Source of the DNA: JBFWNZ01 sp050250795
GTDB taxonomy: Bacteria; Pseudomonadota; Alphaproteobacteria; UBA8366
Reading direction: 5' to 3'
DNA length: 20,914 bases
Assembly: GCA_050250795.1 (NCBI GenBank)
Contig: JBFWNZ010000023.1
Coordinates: 1 to 20,914, forward strand
In this document: positions 7,906 to 14,431 of the stretch, in pieces
Layout: each line of letters starts with the position of its first letter
How positions within the stretch are numbered: the first letter of the stretch is position 1
Program-made: the position numbers and the translations under genes
Notes under the pieces: generated by a model
The model's database searches: none
Told to the model about the DNA's origin: nothing
Seen by the model: the letters and a program-made list of their open reading frames with translations, nothing else

Positions 7906-8832
7906 CTACTGATCGAAGTTCAGCCGGCGGTCCAACGGATTCCCGTCGTCGGACATCCACTCGGTCAATCCCGGCATGTAGAGGCGGGTGTTCTTGCTTG
8001 CCAGCAGTTCATGGGAAATGAACCATCCCAGGGATGCCAGCACGCCGAAATTGCTGAAGGCGATCCGAGGGCCCTCCAGCGGAATACCCAGATAGGCATA
8101 CATGGCGCGCAAGTGATTGGGGGACCGGATAAGACCGCCCCCATCGATCGTGAGCCATGCGACGGGATTGTTGTGCGCCTTCGGCAGCGTGCCGTAACGC
8201 GGGATCAGGATGTCCTTGTTGATGCCCAGATACTGCGGAGGATCGCGGTTGTCGACGAGCGTCGCCTGCCCCGCGACGGCATCGCGGATATCCTTCGTGG
8301 TCGCCAGAAGTTCGGGCCGCAATTGTACCCTATAGGCCACCGGCTGGCGGATGACGGGAGCGGAGTCGAGCGGGATCGGCTGACGCCGCGAATATTCGAG
8401 CATGCCGCCATTCATGATCGAGATTTCGGCGTGTCCCATGTACCGGAAGGTCCAATAGACCTGGGTCGCAGCCGCCACGTCGAATACCGTCTTGCCGGCA
8501 TGCACGACGACGACGTGATCGGCGTTGCCGATTCCCAATGCGGACACGCGATTGACGAAGTTTGTCTCCGGTGGGGTGCCCCCCGGCGAACCTTGGATTC
8601 CGAGTTGCCATCCCCTCTGACCGGTCGGGAGATTCACCGCGCCGGGAATATGGTTCCGGGCATAGTCCGGCTCCAGCCGGAGATCGACGATCGCAATGCC
8701 AGGGCGTCCGACGACCCCTTTGACCCAGTCCGTGCTCACCAAGGGGTCTGCGGCCCACAGCGAAGCGGGCCACAATAGAACGGAGAGAATGCCTGCCGCG
8801 ACACCTCGGCCCGCCGCCTTCGCGCTGCTCAC
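7906..8832 (-). CDS. Exported tandem rhodanese-domain protein lacking the catalytic cysteine
   Basis: Two rhodanese-like domains in 308 residues. The GTG at 8832 is preceded by GAGGAG at a spacing of seven and yields an N-terminal signal peptide: a basic start (SSAKAAGRG), a hydrophobic core (VAAGILSVLLW) and an ASLWA cleavage-like end before ADPLV. A longer frame to 8913 would bury this signal. Domain 1 has the VDLRLEPDYARNHIPGAVNL and VYWTFRYMGHAEISIMNGGM elements of sulfurtransferases; domain 2 has VDNRDPPQYLG, LGWFISHELLASKNTRLY and WM..DGNPLDRR. In domain 2 the active-site loop reads AFSNFG where active enzymes have Cys-Asn-x-Gly, so the nucleophile is Ser (codon at 8053-8055). The whole protein has no cysteine. 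Sulfur transfer by the standard route is therefore unlikely; binding or scaffolding in the periplasm is an alternative. Confidence 0.88.
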   Translation of the reverse strand: MSSAKAAGRGVAAGILSVLLWPASLWAADPLVSTDWVKGVVGRPGIAIVDLRLEPDYARNHIPGAVNLPTGQRGWQLGIQGSPGGTPPETNFVNRVSALGIGNADHVVVVHAGKTVFDVAAATQVYWTFRYMGHAEISIMNGGMLEYSRRQPIPLDSAPVIRQPVAYRVQLRPELLATTKDIRDAVAGQATLVDNRDPPQYLGINKDILIPRYGTLPKAHNNPVAWLTIDGGGLIRSPNHLRAMYAYLGIPLEGPRIAFSNFGVLASLGWFISHELLASKNTRLYMPGLTEWMSDDGNPLDRRLNFDQ

Positions 8833-8940
8833 CTGCGGTCTCCTCTCGCCTGTCCGCGACTGCCCATCAGGATGATGGAAGGGCGCGCGCCCAACAATGC
8901 GCAGTATCCCCAAGCTATACGTGCGACGGGGTCGTACGGC

Positions 8941-8975
8941 CCATTAATTGACTAGGAAACTATAATCGGCTAAGA
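8941..8975 (+). promoter_or_regulatory. Candidate promoter/operator upstream of the MarR gene
   Basis: An AT-rich patch in otherwise GC-rich DNA, located between the divergent rhodanese and MarR genes. It holds TTGACT (8948-8953) and a consensus -10 TATAAT (8961-8966), but these are only seven bases apart and cannot be one sigma-70 promoter. The -10 box lies about 38 bases before the GTG of the MarR gene and would use a poor -35. The segment ACTAGGAAACTATAAT contains a short inverted repeat (TAG-N4-CTA) over the -10 box, where a MarR dimer could bind for autoregulation. Weak evidence. Confidence 0.35.
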
Positions 8976-9004
8976 CATTCGCACATCGCTTCGACGGAGG
9001 TCCC

Positions 9005-9451
9005 GTGGTCAGCCCGCTCGACGCCCATCTCGGATACTGGCTCCGTTACGTTTCCAACCATGTCTCGCATGCCTTTGCCCGAAAGCTCGCGCAACGCGGC
9101 GTCACAACGGCCGAGTGGGTCGTCATGCGAGCCCTTTACGATCGCGTATCCCTGTCTCCCAGCGCGCTAGCCGAAGCGCTCGGCATGACGCGCGGCGCGA
9201 TCACGAAGCTGGCCGACCGCCTGGTTGCAAAGTCCCTGCTCCGCCGGGAGCGGGTCCGAGGGGATCAACGCTATCAGGCTCTCCTCCTCACACCCGACGG
9301 GCGCGATCTGGTACCCGACCTTGCCGCCCTGGCCGACGCGAACGATGCCGAATTCTTCGGCCATCTCGCGCCCGCGGAACGCTCGGCCCTCGAAACCGCC
9401 CTGAAAGAGATCGTCCAGCGGCATGCGCTGGGCGCCGTTCCCACCGATTGA
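9005..9451 (+). CDS. MarR-family transcriptional regulator
   Basis: This regulator of 148 residues has a MarR-type winged helix: a dimerisation helix at the N-terminus, helix-turn-helix LSPSALAEALGMTRGAITKLADRLVAK at about 50-76, and a wing with RRERVRGDQRYQALLLTPDG at about 80-99. It should bind DNA as a dimer and respond to a small ligand that is unknown. The start is GTG 9005 after GGAGG with a spacing of four. It is divergent from the rhodanese-like gene (172-base gap) and 16 bases upstream of the DUF1398 gene, so it probably regulates one or both. Confidence 0.92.
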   Translation: MVSPLDAHLGYWLRYVSNHVSHAFARKLAQRGVTTAEWVVMRALYDRVSLSPSALAEALGMTRGAITKLADRLVAKSLLRRERVRGDQRYQALLLTPDGRDLVPDLAALADANDAEFFGHLAPAERSALETALKEIVQRHALGAVPTD

Positions 9452-9467
9452 ACGCCGGAGACCCCGC

Positions 9468-9869
9468 ATGACACCGCATGTGAAATCCGTCGTCGAGGAC
9501 TGCACTGCAGCCTCCGACACGAACAGCCTTACCTTCCCTGCCGTCGTCGCCGCCCTGGCTGCCGCCGGGGTCGAGGGATATCACGCCGATCTGCGGCGTG
9601 CCGAGAAGACCTACTACATGCCGGATGGCGATTCGCATCGCGTGCGATGCGCACCAGCGAAGGGCATGGCGGCCGATGCCTTTTCAGCCGAGGGCGTCAA
9701 CGCGGCGATCCGTGCCATCCAGGCAGGTCGCATCCGCTACGACGAGTTCTGCGATGCCATCATTGCCGCCGGCTGCGTCGGCTATCACGTCTCCCTTGCC
9801 GGCCGCCGCGCGGTCTATTACGGCCGCACCGGGGACATGCATGTGGAGATGTTTCCCGGCGCGGCCTGA
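9468..9869 (+). CDS. DUF1398 family protein (YbcV-like)
   Basis: Protein of 133 residues resembling E. coli YbcV and other DUF1398 proteins: a small alpha/beta fold with LTFPAVVAALAAAGVEGYHADLRRAEKTYYMPDGDSH in the first half, then an AIQAGRIRYDEFCDAIIAAGCVGYHVSLAGRRAVYYGR repeat-like second half. The recurrence of 'aGv.gYhv.l..r...Yy' suggests an internal duplication. The function of the family is unknown. ATG 9468 is preceded by GGAG at a spacing of seven; a frame extending to 9423 overlaps the MarR coding region and is less likely. It follows the MarR gene by 16 bases and converges with the next gene, whose stop is only six bases away. Confidence 0.85.
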   Translation: MTPHVKSVVEDCTAASDTNSLTFPAVVAALAAAGVEGYHADLRRAEKTYYMPDGDSHRVRCAPAKGMAADAFSAEGVNAAIRAIQAGRIRYDEFCDAIIAAGCVGYHVSLAGRRAVYYGRTGDMHVEMFPGAA

Positions 9870-9875
9870 ACGCCC

Positions 9876-10961
9876 TCAATAGGCGTCGCGGTCCCACGAC
9901 AGATGCGGGAACGCGCTGGCGACATGCGGCTCGCAAACCGGTTCCGCCGGGATCAGATAGCTGGGGTCCAGCTTGTCCAGCCGGTCCACGCCCAGCAGGC
10001 CCATGGCGATCCGGATTTCGTCCTCCAGGATCTCCAGCGCCCGGACCATGCCGTCGATGCCGCCCGCCGCCAGCGCCCAGCCCTGAAGCCGGCCGAGACC
10101 GACGCAGTCGGCGCCGGTCGCGATGGCCTTGAGGACATCCGTGCCGCGGCAGAAGCCGCCATCGACGATCACCGCCGCCCGGCCGTTCACCGCCGACACG
10201 ATCTCCGGCAGCACATCCATGGTGCCCGGCCCTTGGTCGAGTTGGCGGCCGCCATGGTTGGAGACATAGATGCCCTCAACCCCCATGGCACAGGCCTTGT
10301 CCGCTTCCTCCGCCGTCTCGATCCCCTTCAGGATCAGCGGAATGCTGTGCTTGTCCTTGAAGCGCCGGACATTGTCCCAGGTGAACATCGCCTGATGGTC
10401 CGTACCCGTCGCCAGCGCCCGCCAGGGCTTCACGAAGCGGTTGGCGAGGTCGCGTTCGCGACGGCTGTAGAGCGCGGAGTCGATGGTGATGCAGAAGGCA
10501 TAGTAGCCATTCGCCGCGGCCCGGCGCGCATAATCGTCGACGAAATCGTCGTCGCCCCGCACATAAAGCTGGAAGATGCGGGCATTGTCGGCGGCCTTCG
10601 CCACCTCCTCCAGGCCCGGCGCACAACGCGAACTGAGCATATGCGCCACGCCTGCGCGTTCCGCCGCCTTGGCCGAAGAGGCGCCGCCGCCGGGCGTGAA
10701 GCTTTCCACCGACCCGATGGGCGCAAGCAGCACGGGAATGCGCAGCTTCCGGCCCAGCAGGTGTCCCGACGGGTCGATATGCGACACGTCGCGAAGAACC
10801 CGCGGGCGGAAGGCGATGCAGTCCAGCGCCAGCCGGTTGCGGCGCATCGTGGTCTCGCTCTCCGTCGCCCCGACCAGATAGTCCCAAGCGCCCTGCGGCA
10901 GGTTCTTGCGCCCGCGCGCCACGATCTCCTGCAGCGTCATGAACTCGATTGCGTCGGCCAT
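9876..10961 (-). CDS. FMN-dependent alpha-hydroxy acid dehydrogenase
   Basis: This enzyme of 361 residues oxidises an L-2-hydroxy acid to a 2-oxo acid (lactate/glycolate/mandelate family). Numbered against spinach glycolate oxidase the active site is complete: Tyr28 (Tyr24), Tyr133 (Tyr129), Asp161 (Asp157), Arg168 (Arg164), Lys212 (Lys230), His236 (His254) and Arg239 (Arg257) in VSNHGGRQLD. The segment between Arg168 and Lys212 is about 22 residues shorter than in glycolate oxidase, the area of the variable loop 4. FMN contacts include PIGS, LKGI and VDGGFCRGTDVLKAIATGADCVGLGR. ATG 10961 is preceded by GAGGAG; a longer frame up to 11666 runs through the next gene in the wrong frame. It is the last gene of the minus-strand operon with a crotonase and flavin reductase. 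Confidence 0.93.
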   Translation of the reverse strand: MADAIEFMTLQEIVARGRKNLPQGAWDYLVGATESETTMRRNRLALDCIAFRPRVLRDVSHIDPSGHLLGRKLRIPVLLAPIGSVESFTPGGGASSAKAAERAGVAHMLSSRCAPGLEEVAKAADNARIFQLYVRGDDDFVDDYARRAAANGYYAFCITIDSALYSRRERDLANRFVKPWRALATGTDHQAMFTWDNVRRFKDKHSIPLILKGIETAEEADKACAMGVEGIYVSNHGGRQLDQGPGTMDVLPEIVSAVNGRAAVIVDGGFCRGTDVLKAIATGADCVGLGRLQGWALAAGGIDGMVRALEILEDEIRIAMGLLGVDRLDKLDPSYLIPAEPVCEPHVASAFPHLSWDRDAY

Positions 10962-10975
10962 CGTCGCTCGTCTCC

Positions 10976-11767
10976 TCAGCGACCCTTGAACACCGGGTCG
11001 CGCTTCTCCCGAAAGGCTGCCACCGCCTCGACATGGTCCTCGCTGGAACGCGCCAGGATCATGTGCGAGGAAATCTGGTCGAGATGCGTCACTAGGTCGA
11101 TGCCCATCGCCTGGCGGATCGCCCGTTTGATGAGGCGCACCGAGATCGGCGCCGACCGGGCGACCCGGCGTGCATAGTCGTAAGTGCGGTCCAGCAGTTC
11201 CGCGTCGGGCCAGACCTGGTTCACGATGCCGATGCGCTGCGCCTCGGCCGCGTCCACGAAATCGCCGCTGAAGAACAGCTCCATCGCCTTGGCCGGACCG
11301 ACCAGGCGCGGCAGGAACCAGGCCCCGCCCGCGCCCGGCACCAGTGCCATGCGCACATAACTTTCGGCAAAGCGCGCGCTTTCGGCGGCGAAGCGGATGT
11401 CGCACATCAGTGCCATATCCATCCCGGCACCGGTGGCGGAGCCGTTCACGGCCGCGATCACCGGCTTGTCGAACTGCGCCAGGGTCCGCGGGATCTGCTC
11501 GACCACGTCCCAGAGCCGCTGCTTGATGAGACGCGGGCTCTCCGCCTCCTCGTTCTGGCCGAAGGTGCCGACATCGCCGCCGGCGCAGAACGCCTTGCCG
11601 GCACCGGTCACGACAACGACCTTCACATCGTCGCGCTTGCCGCACTCGACGAGGCGGGCGTGCCACCCTTCGATCATCGGATCGTCGAACGCGTTGCGCC
11701 GCTCCGGCCGGTTCAGCGTGATGGTGGCGATCCCGTCCTCGACCGCGAACAGGATGGACTCGGCCAT
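10976..11767 (-). CDS. Enoyl-CoA hydratase/isomerase family protein with altered active-site residues
   Basis: This crotonase of 263 residues has the fold signature AFCAGGDVGTFGQ, NGSATGAGMDMALMCDIRFA and LVPGAGGAWFLPRLVG. The two catalytic glutamates of hydratase are not kept: position 117 is Asp (GAGMDMAL) and position 137 is Tyr (FAESYVRM), 20 residues apart as in the canonical pair. It may therefore be an isomerase, a hydrolase or a lyase of the superfamily rather than a hydratase. The ATG directly abuts the TAG of the flavin reductase (TAGATG) and GGGAG is eight bases upstream, so expression is coupled. The gene downstream starts 14 bases later. Confidence 0.9.
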   Translation of the reverse strand: MAESILFAVEDGIATITLNRPERRNAFDDPMIEGWHARLVECGKRDDVKVVVVTGAGKAFCAGGDVGTFGQNEEAESPRLIKQRLWDVVEQIPRTLAQFDKPVIAAVNGSATGAGMDMALMCDIRFAAESARFAESYVRMALVPGAGGAWFLPRLVGPAKAMELFFSGDFVDAAEAQRIGIVNQVWPDAELLDRTYDYARRVARSAPISVRLIKRAIRQAMGIDLVTHLDQISSHMILARSSEDHVEAVAAFREKRDPVFKGR

Positions 11768-12271
11768 CTAGGCGTCTCCCGGATGACGGTCCGCCCGACC
11801 GTAGCGGCCGGCGAAGAACAGCAGCGGCGGCTTGCCTTCGTTATGGCCGAAATGTTCGACCTCGCCGACCATGATGATGTGGTCGCCGGCATCGTGACGG
11901 GCGGCGATACGGCACTCGAACCATGCGACGCAATCATCGATCCGCGGCGCGCCGCAAGCCCCCGCCTGCCAGGCGACCTGGGCGAAACGGTCGATCAGCT
12001 TGGTGGCGAAGCACTGCGCCACGTCGCGCTGCGTCTCGGCCAGAATGTTGATCGCGAAATGCTCCGCCCGCGAGAAGACCGGCAGGCAGTCCGACGCCTT
12101 GCCCAGGCACCACAGCAGCAGCGGCGGGTCGAGCGACACCGAACTGAAGGAATTGGCCGTCAACCCTACCCTCTCCCCATCGGGGGCCGTCGCCGTGATG
12201 ACCGTGACGCCGGTCGCGAAGCGGCCAAACGCGGTCCTGAGCGCGCGCGTGTCGATCATGCCCTCGTCCAT
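11768..12271 (-). CDS. Flavin reductase-like protein (HpaC/DIM6 family)
   Basis: Protein of 167 residues with the FMN-binding split-barrel pattern of flavin reductases: TAFGRFATGVTVITA near the start, VGLTANSFSSVSLDPPLLLWCLGKAS in the middle (the TANSF..VSLdPPl signature), AINILAETQ, then GDHIIMVGEVEHF and a final PPLLFFAGRYG. Such enzymes supply reduced FMN or FAD to a two-component monooxygenase. No monooxygenase partner lies in this window. The start may be ATG 12271 or the in-frame ATG 12259; neither has a good ribosome-binding site at normal spacing. It is first in the minus-strand operon and divergent from the PRISE-like reductase. Confidence 0.88.
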   Translation of the reverse strand: MDEGMIDTRALRTAFGRFATGVTVITATAPDGERVGLTANSFSSVSLDPPLLLWCLGKASDCLPVFSRAEHFAINILAETQRDVAQCFATKLIDRFAQVAWQAGACGAPRIDDCVAWFECRIAARHDAGDHIIMVGEVEHFGHNEGKPPLLFFAGRYGRADRHPGDA

Positions 12272-12445
12272 TGGGAATACGGGTTGTCGGGGCGCCTAAT
12301 GTGCCGGGCGCCGCGTCCGCGCGCAACCGTCCAGGGCACGGATGCGTCCCAAGAGGGGTGACGCGAGGGCACGAATTCTGCAAACTGCGCGCCCCGGCCA
12401 CCTCCATCCGCCGGGAACCTTCGCCTGAATCGGGAGAGAGACGGC

Positions 12446-13501
12446 ATGGCGCGCTACAAGGCTGTGATTGCTGGAGCGACTGGAATCGTGGGCGGGCCGC
12501 TGGTACGGCATCTGACGAGCACCGGCGATTGGGACGTGGTCGGCTTGGCCCGGCGCAAGCCGGCGCAGGCGAACGGCGTAACCTACCTGCCGGTGGACCT
12601 GACCGATCCGGCCGACTGCAACAGCAAGCTCAGCGGCATCGACGGCGTGACGCATGTCTTCTACACGGCGCGCTTCGACCACGACACGCGTCAGCCCGAG
12701 CCGATCGAGACCAACACCGCGATGCTGCGCCATCTGGTTGAGGCCATCGAGCCGAACGCGCCCGATCTGCAGCATGTGCATCTGGTCCACGGAACCAAGT
12801 ATTACGGCTCGCACAAGGGGCCGTTCCAGACCCCGGCGCGCGAGGACGGTCCGCGCACCTTGATGGACAATTTCTATTACTGGCAGCAGGACTGGATCGC
12901 GGACCGGCAGCGCAACAAGCGCTGGGGCTGGTCGGTGACGCGGCCGCACGGCATCTGCGACTTCGCCGACGGTATCGCCCGCAGCATGGTGCGCATGATC
13001 GCCATCTATGCCGCCATCTCCAAGGAACTGGGCCTGCCGCTGCGCTTCCCCGGCTCGGCAGGCAACTACACGGCCATGTACCAGTGCACGGAATCGATGC
13101 TGCTGGCGCGCGCGATGACCTTCATGTCCACGAATAGGCAGTGCGACAACGAGGCCTTCAACGTCATCAACGGCGACTACATCCGCTGGTGCAACCTTTG
13201 GCCGGGATTTGCCAAGTATTTCGGCATGGAACTCGGGCCGGTACAGACGGTCGACCTCGTCTCCGTCATGGCCGACAAAGGGCCGGTGTGGGACCGCATC
13301 GTCGAGAAGCACGGCCTTCGCAAGGCCAAGCTCGAGGAACTGGTCGTGTGGGCCTATGGCAATTTCATCTGGAACACGAACTACGACATCATGTCGAGCG
13401 TGACCAAGCTGCGCCAGAAGGGCTTCCACGAGGTCGTCGACACCGAGGCGATGTTCTATCGTATCTTCGACGAATTGCGGGCCGCCAAGGTCATCCCCTG
13501 A
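12446..13501 (+). CDS. PRISE-type enone reductase (progesterone 5-beta-reductase/iridoid synthase-like SDR)
   Basis: Extended SDR of 351 residues. The Rossmann motif GATGIVGGPL is at 10-19. Instead of the ordinary Tyr-x3-Lys site it has HGTKYYGSH (Lys118) and NFYYWQQD (Tyr144), preceded by EDGPR; this arrangement matches the plant PRISE enzymes, whose catalytic Lys147 and Tyr179 lie in similar 'GxKHYxG' and 'EDxPR..xxNFYY' motifs. PRISE enzymes reduce an activated C=C double bond with NADPH. A bacterial substrate is unknown; a steroid- or terpenoid-like enone is a guess from family knowledge. GGGAGAGAG lies shortly before ATG 12446. The 174-base gap to the divergent flavin reductase probably holds both promoters, though I could not pick one out. 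Confidence 0.85.
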   Translation: MARYKAVIAGATGIVGGPLVRHLTSTGDWDVVGLARRKPAQANGVTYLPVDLTDPADCNSKLSGIDGVTHVFYTARFDHDTRQPEPIETNTAMLRHLVEAIEPNAPDLQHVHLVHGTKYYGSHKGPFQTPAREDGPRTLMDNFYYWQQDWIADRQRNKRWGWSVTRPHGICDFADGIARSMVRMIAIYAAISKELGLPLRFPGSAGNYTAMYQCTESMLLARAMTFMSTNRQCDNEAFNVINGDYIRWCNLWPGFAKYFGMELGPVQTVDLVSVMADKGPVWDRIVEKHGLRKAKLEELVVWAYGNFIWNTNYDIMSSVTKLRQKGFHEVVDTEAMFYRIFDELRAAKVIP

Positions 13502-13508
13502 ACGGGAC

Positions 13509-13537
13509 AGGCGGCGCGGGCTCGCCCCGCGCCGCCT
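13509..13537. terminator. Bidirectional hairpin terminator between convergent genes
   Basis: A perfect 12-bp GC-rich stem (AGGCGGCGCGGG 13509-13520 with CCCGCGCCGCCT 13526-13537) with a five-base loop CTCGC, eight bases after the PRISE stop and just before the convergent stop at 13542. The T-run is poor (TTGCC), but the strength and the position between convergent stops make a terminator role likely. Confidence 0.7.
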
Positions 13538-13541
13538 TGCC

Positions 13542-14219
13542 TCACTTCGTCAGGCAGTAAAGCAGCCGATAGGGCGTCAGCACCGCGCCCGGTTTCGCGC
13601 CGCGCGCCGTCAGATCGTCTTCGCTCAACAGCGCCCGCCCGGCCGCCACGGCGTCGTCCTGGGTCGCCGCTTCCAGCGCCAGCACCCAGTCCAGTTCGCC
13701 GCCTCCGCCCTTGCGGTAATGCCGCCGATTGGACACCGCAAGCACCGCAGTGTCCTTTTCCAGCAGATGCGCCGCCATCACGCCATGCTGCTTGATCAGC
13801 GCCGGCATGACTTCCTTCGTCAGCCAGTCGCGCAGCACGTCGTCCTGCCCCGCCAGCGGCGTCAGGGGCATGAAGGCGACCACACCGCCATCGCCCCGTC
13901 CGACGGTATGACGGATACGGCCGATGGTGCGGGTGATCCCGGAAAATTTGGGAAGGAAGTGCCGGGCATTCTCGTCGGGATTCTCGACATAGCCGACATA
14001 TTCCTCGGTCGTGAACGCCTCCGGCGTCTCCGTCTCATACAGGGTCGCATATTGCGGGCCGCTATCCGTCAGCGCGACGAAGCGCCGGCCGCGAATGAAT
14101 CCCGTGATGCCGAGACGTTCGGGAACATGCTCGCGATTGTACCATTCGTTGAAGTCGTAGTCGGTTTCCGGGGCCATATCGGCCGCCGCGAACAGGAATC
14201 CCGTTCCGCTGAGCGCCAT
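13542..14219 (-). CDS. EthD-like dimeric alpha/beta-barrel protein of unknown function
   Basis: Protein of 225 residues. The N-terminal part contains DYDFNEWYNREHVPERLGITGFIRGRRFV, the WYn.eHvper pattern of dimeric alpha/beta-barrel proteins (EthD/DUF4286-like). The second half (FMPLTPLAGQDDVLRDWLTKEVMPALIKQHGVMAAHLL) may repeat the fold; I do not recognise a precise family. Proteins of this fold often sit next to degradation genes, but no reaction can be assigned. AGGAGG seven bases before ATG 14219 fixes the start; a frame extending to 14261 has no such signal. It converges with the PRISE gene and is divergent from the threonine ammonia-lyase. Confidence 0.75.
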   Translation of the reverse strand: MALSGTGFLFAAADMAPETDYDFNEWYNREHVPERLGITGFIRGRRFVALTDSGPQYATLYETETPEAFTTEEYVGYVENPDENARHFLPKFSGITRTIGRIRHTVGRGDGGVVAFMPLTPLAGQDDVLRDWLTKEVMPALIKQHGVMAAHLLEKDTAVLAVSNRRHYRKGGGGELDWVLALEAATQDDAVAAGRALLSEDDLTARGAKPGAVLTPYRLLYCLTK

Positions 14220-14431
14220 TGCATTTCCTCCTGAATTGGCTTTGCTCCGTTGTCCGCCCACCGATGCCAGGACGTCAAGCGCGGCGGAGGCCCGCCATTC
14301 CCGCGCCGCATGCCGCCCTGCCGGTCATCCCCCCTTGACAACGAGCCCGCCGCAGGGCCCCTGTGCAGCCTTTGTTGCCGCGCCGCAACATGGGCGCGAG
14401 ACCGACTGCGGAATGAAGAGGATTGCAGGGC
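14220..14431. promoter_or_regulatory. Divergent intergenic region with two outward -35-like hexamers
   Basis: The gap between the EthD-like gene and the threonine ammonia-lyase holds TTGACG reading to the left (bases 14278-14273) and TTGACA reading to the right (14335-14340). Each is a good -35 sequence, but neither is followed by a recognisable -10 at 16-18 bases, so the promoter call is tentative. I see no operator, riboswitch or gene here. Confidence 0.25.

Noticed and set aside
5885..7912. 675-codon plus-strand frame across the CoA-transferase/MDR/MaoC region
   Set aside because: Arg/Pro-rich shadow in another frame of three genuine genes.
8948..8966. TTGACT plus TATAAT as a single sigma-70 promoter
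   Set aside because: The two boxes are only seven bases apart; a 16-18 base spacer is required. Only the TATAAT is kept as a candidate.
10962..11666. N-terminal extension of the FMN dehydrogenase frame into the crotonase gene, which would make a 596-residue fusion
   Set aside because: The extra part is the wrong-frame translation of the crotonase; ATG 10961 has a GAGGAG site and begins the normal family N-terminus.
12291..12312. Two GGCGCC palindromes between the flavin reductase and PRISE genes, considered as an operator
   Set aside because: GGCGCC is common in DNA of this composition and nothing else supports a binding site.
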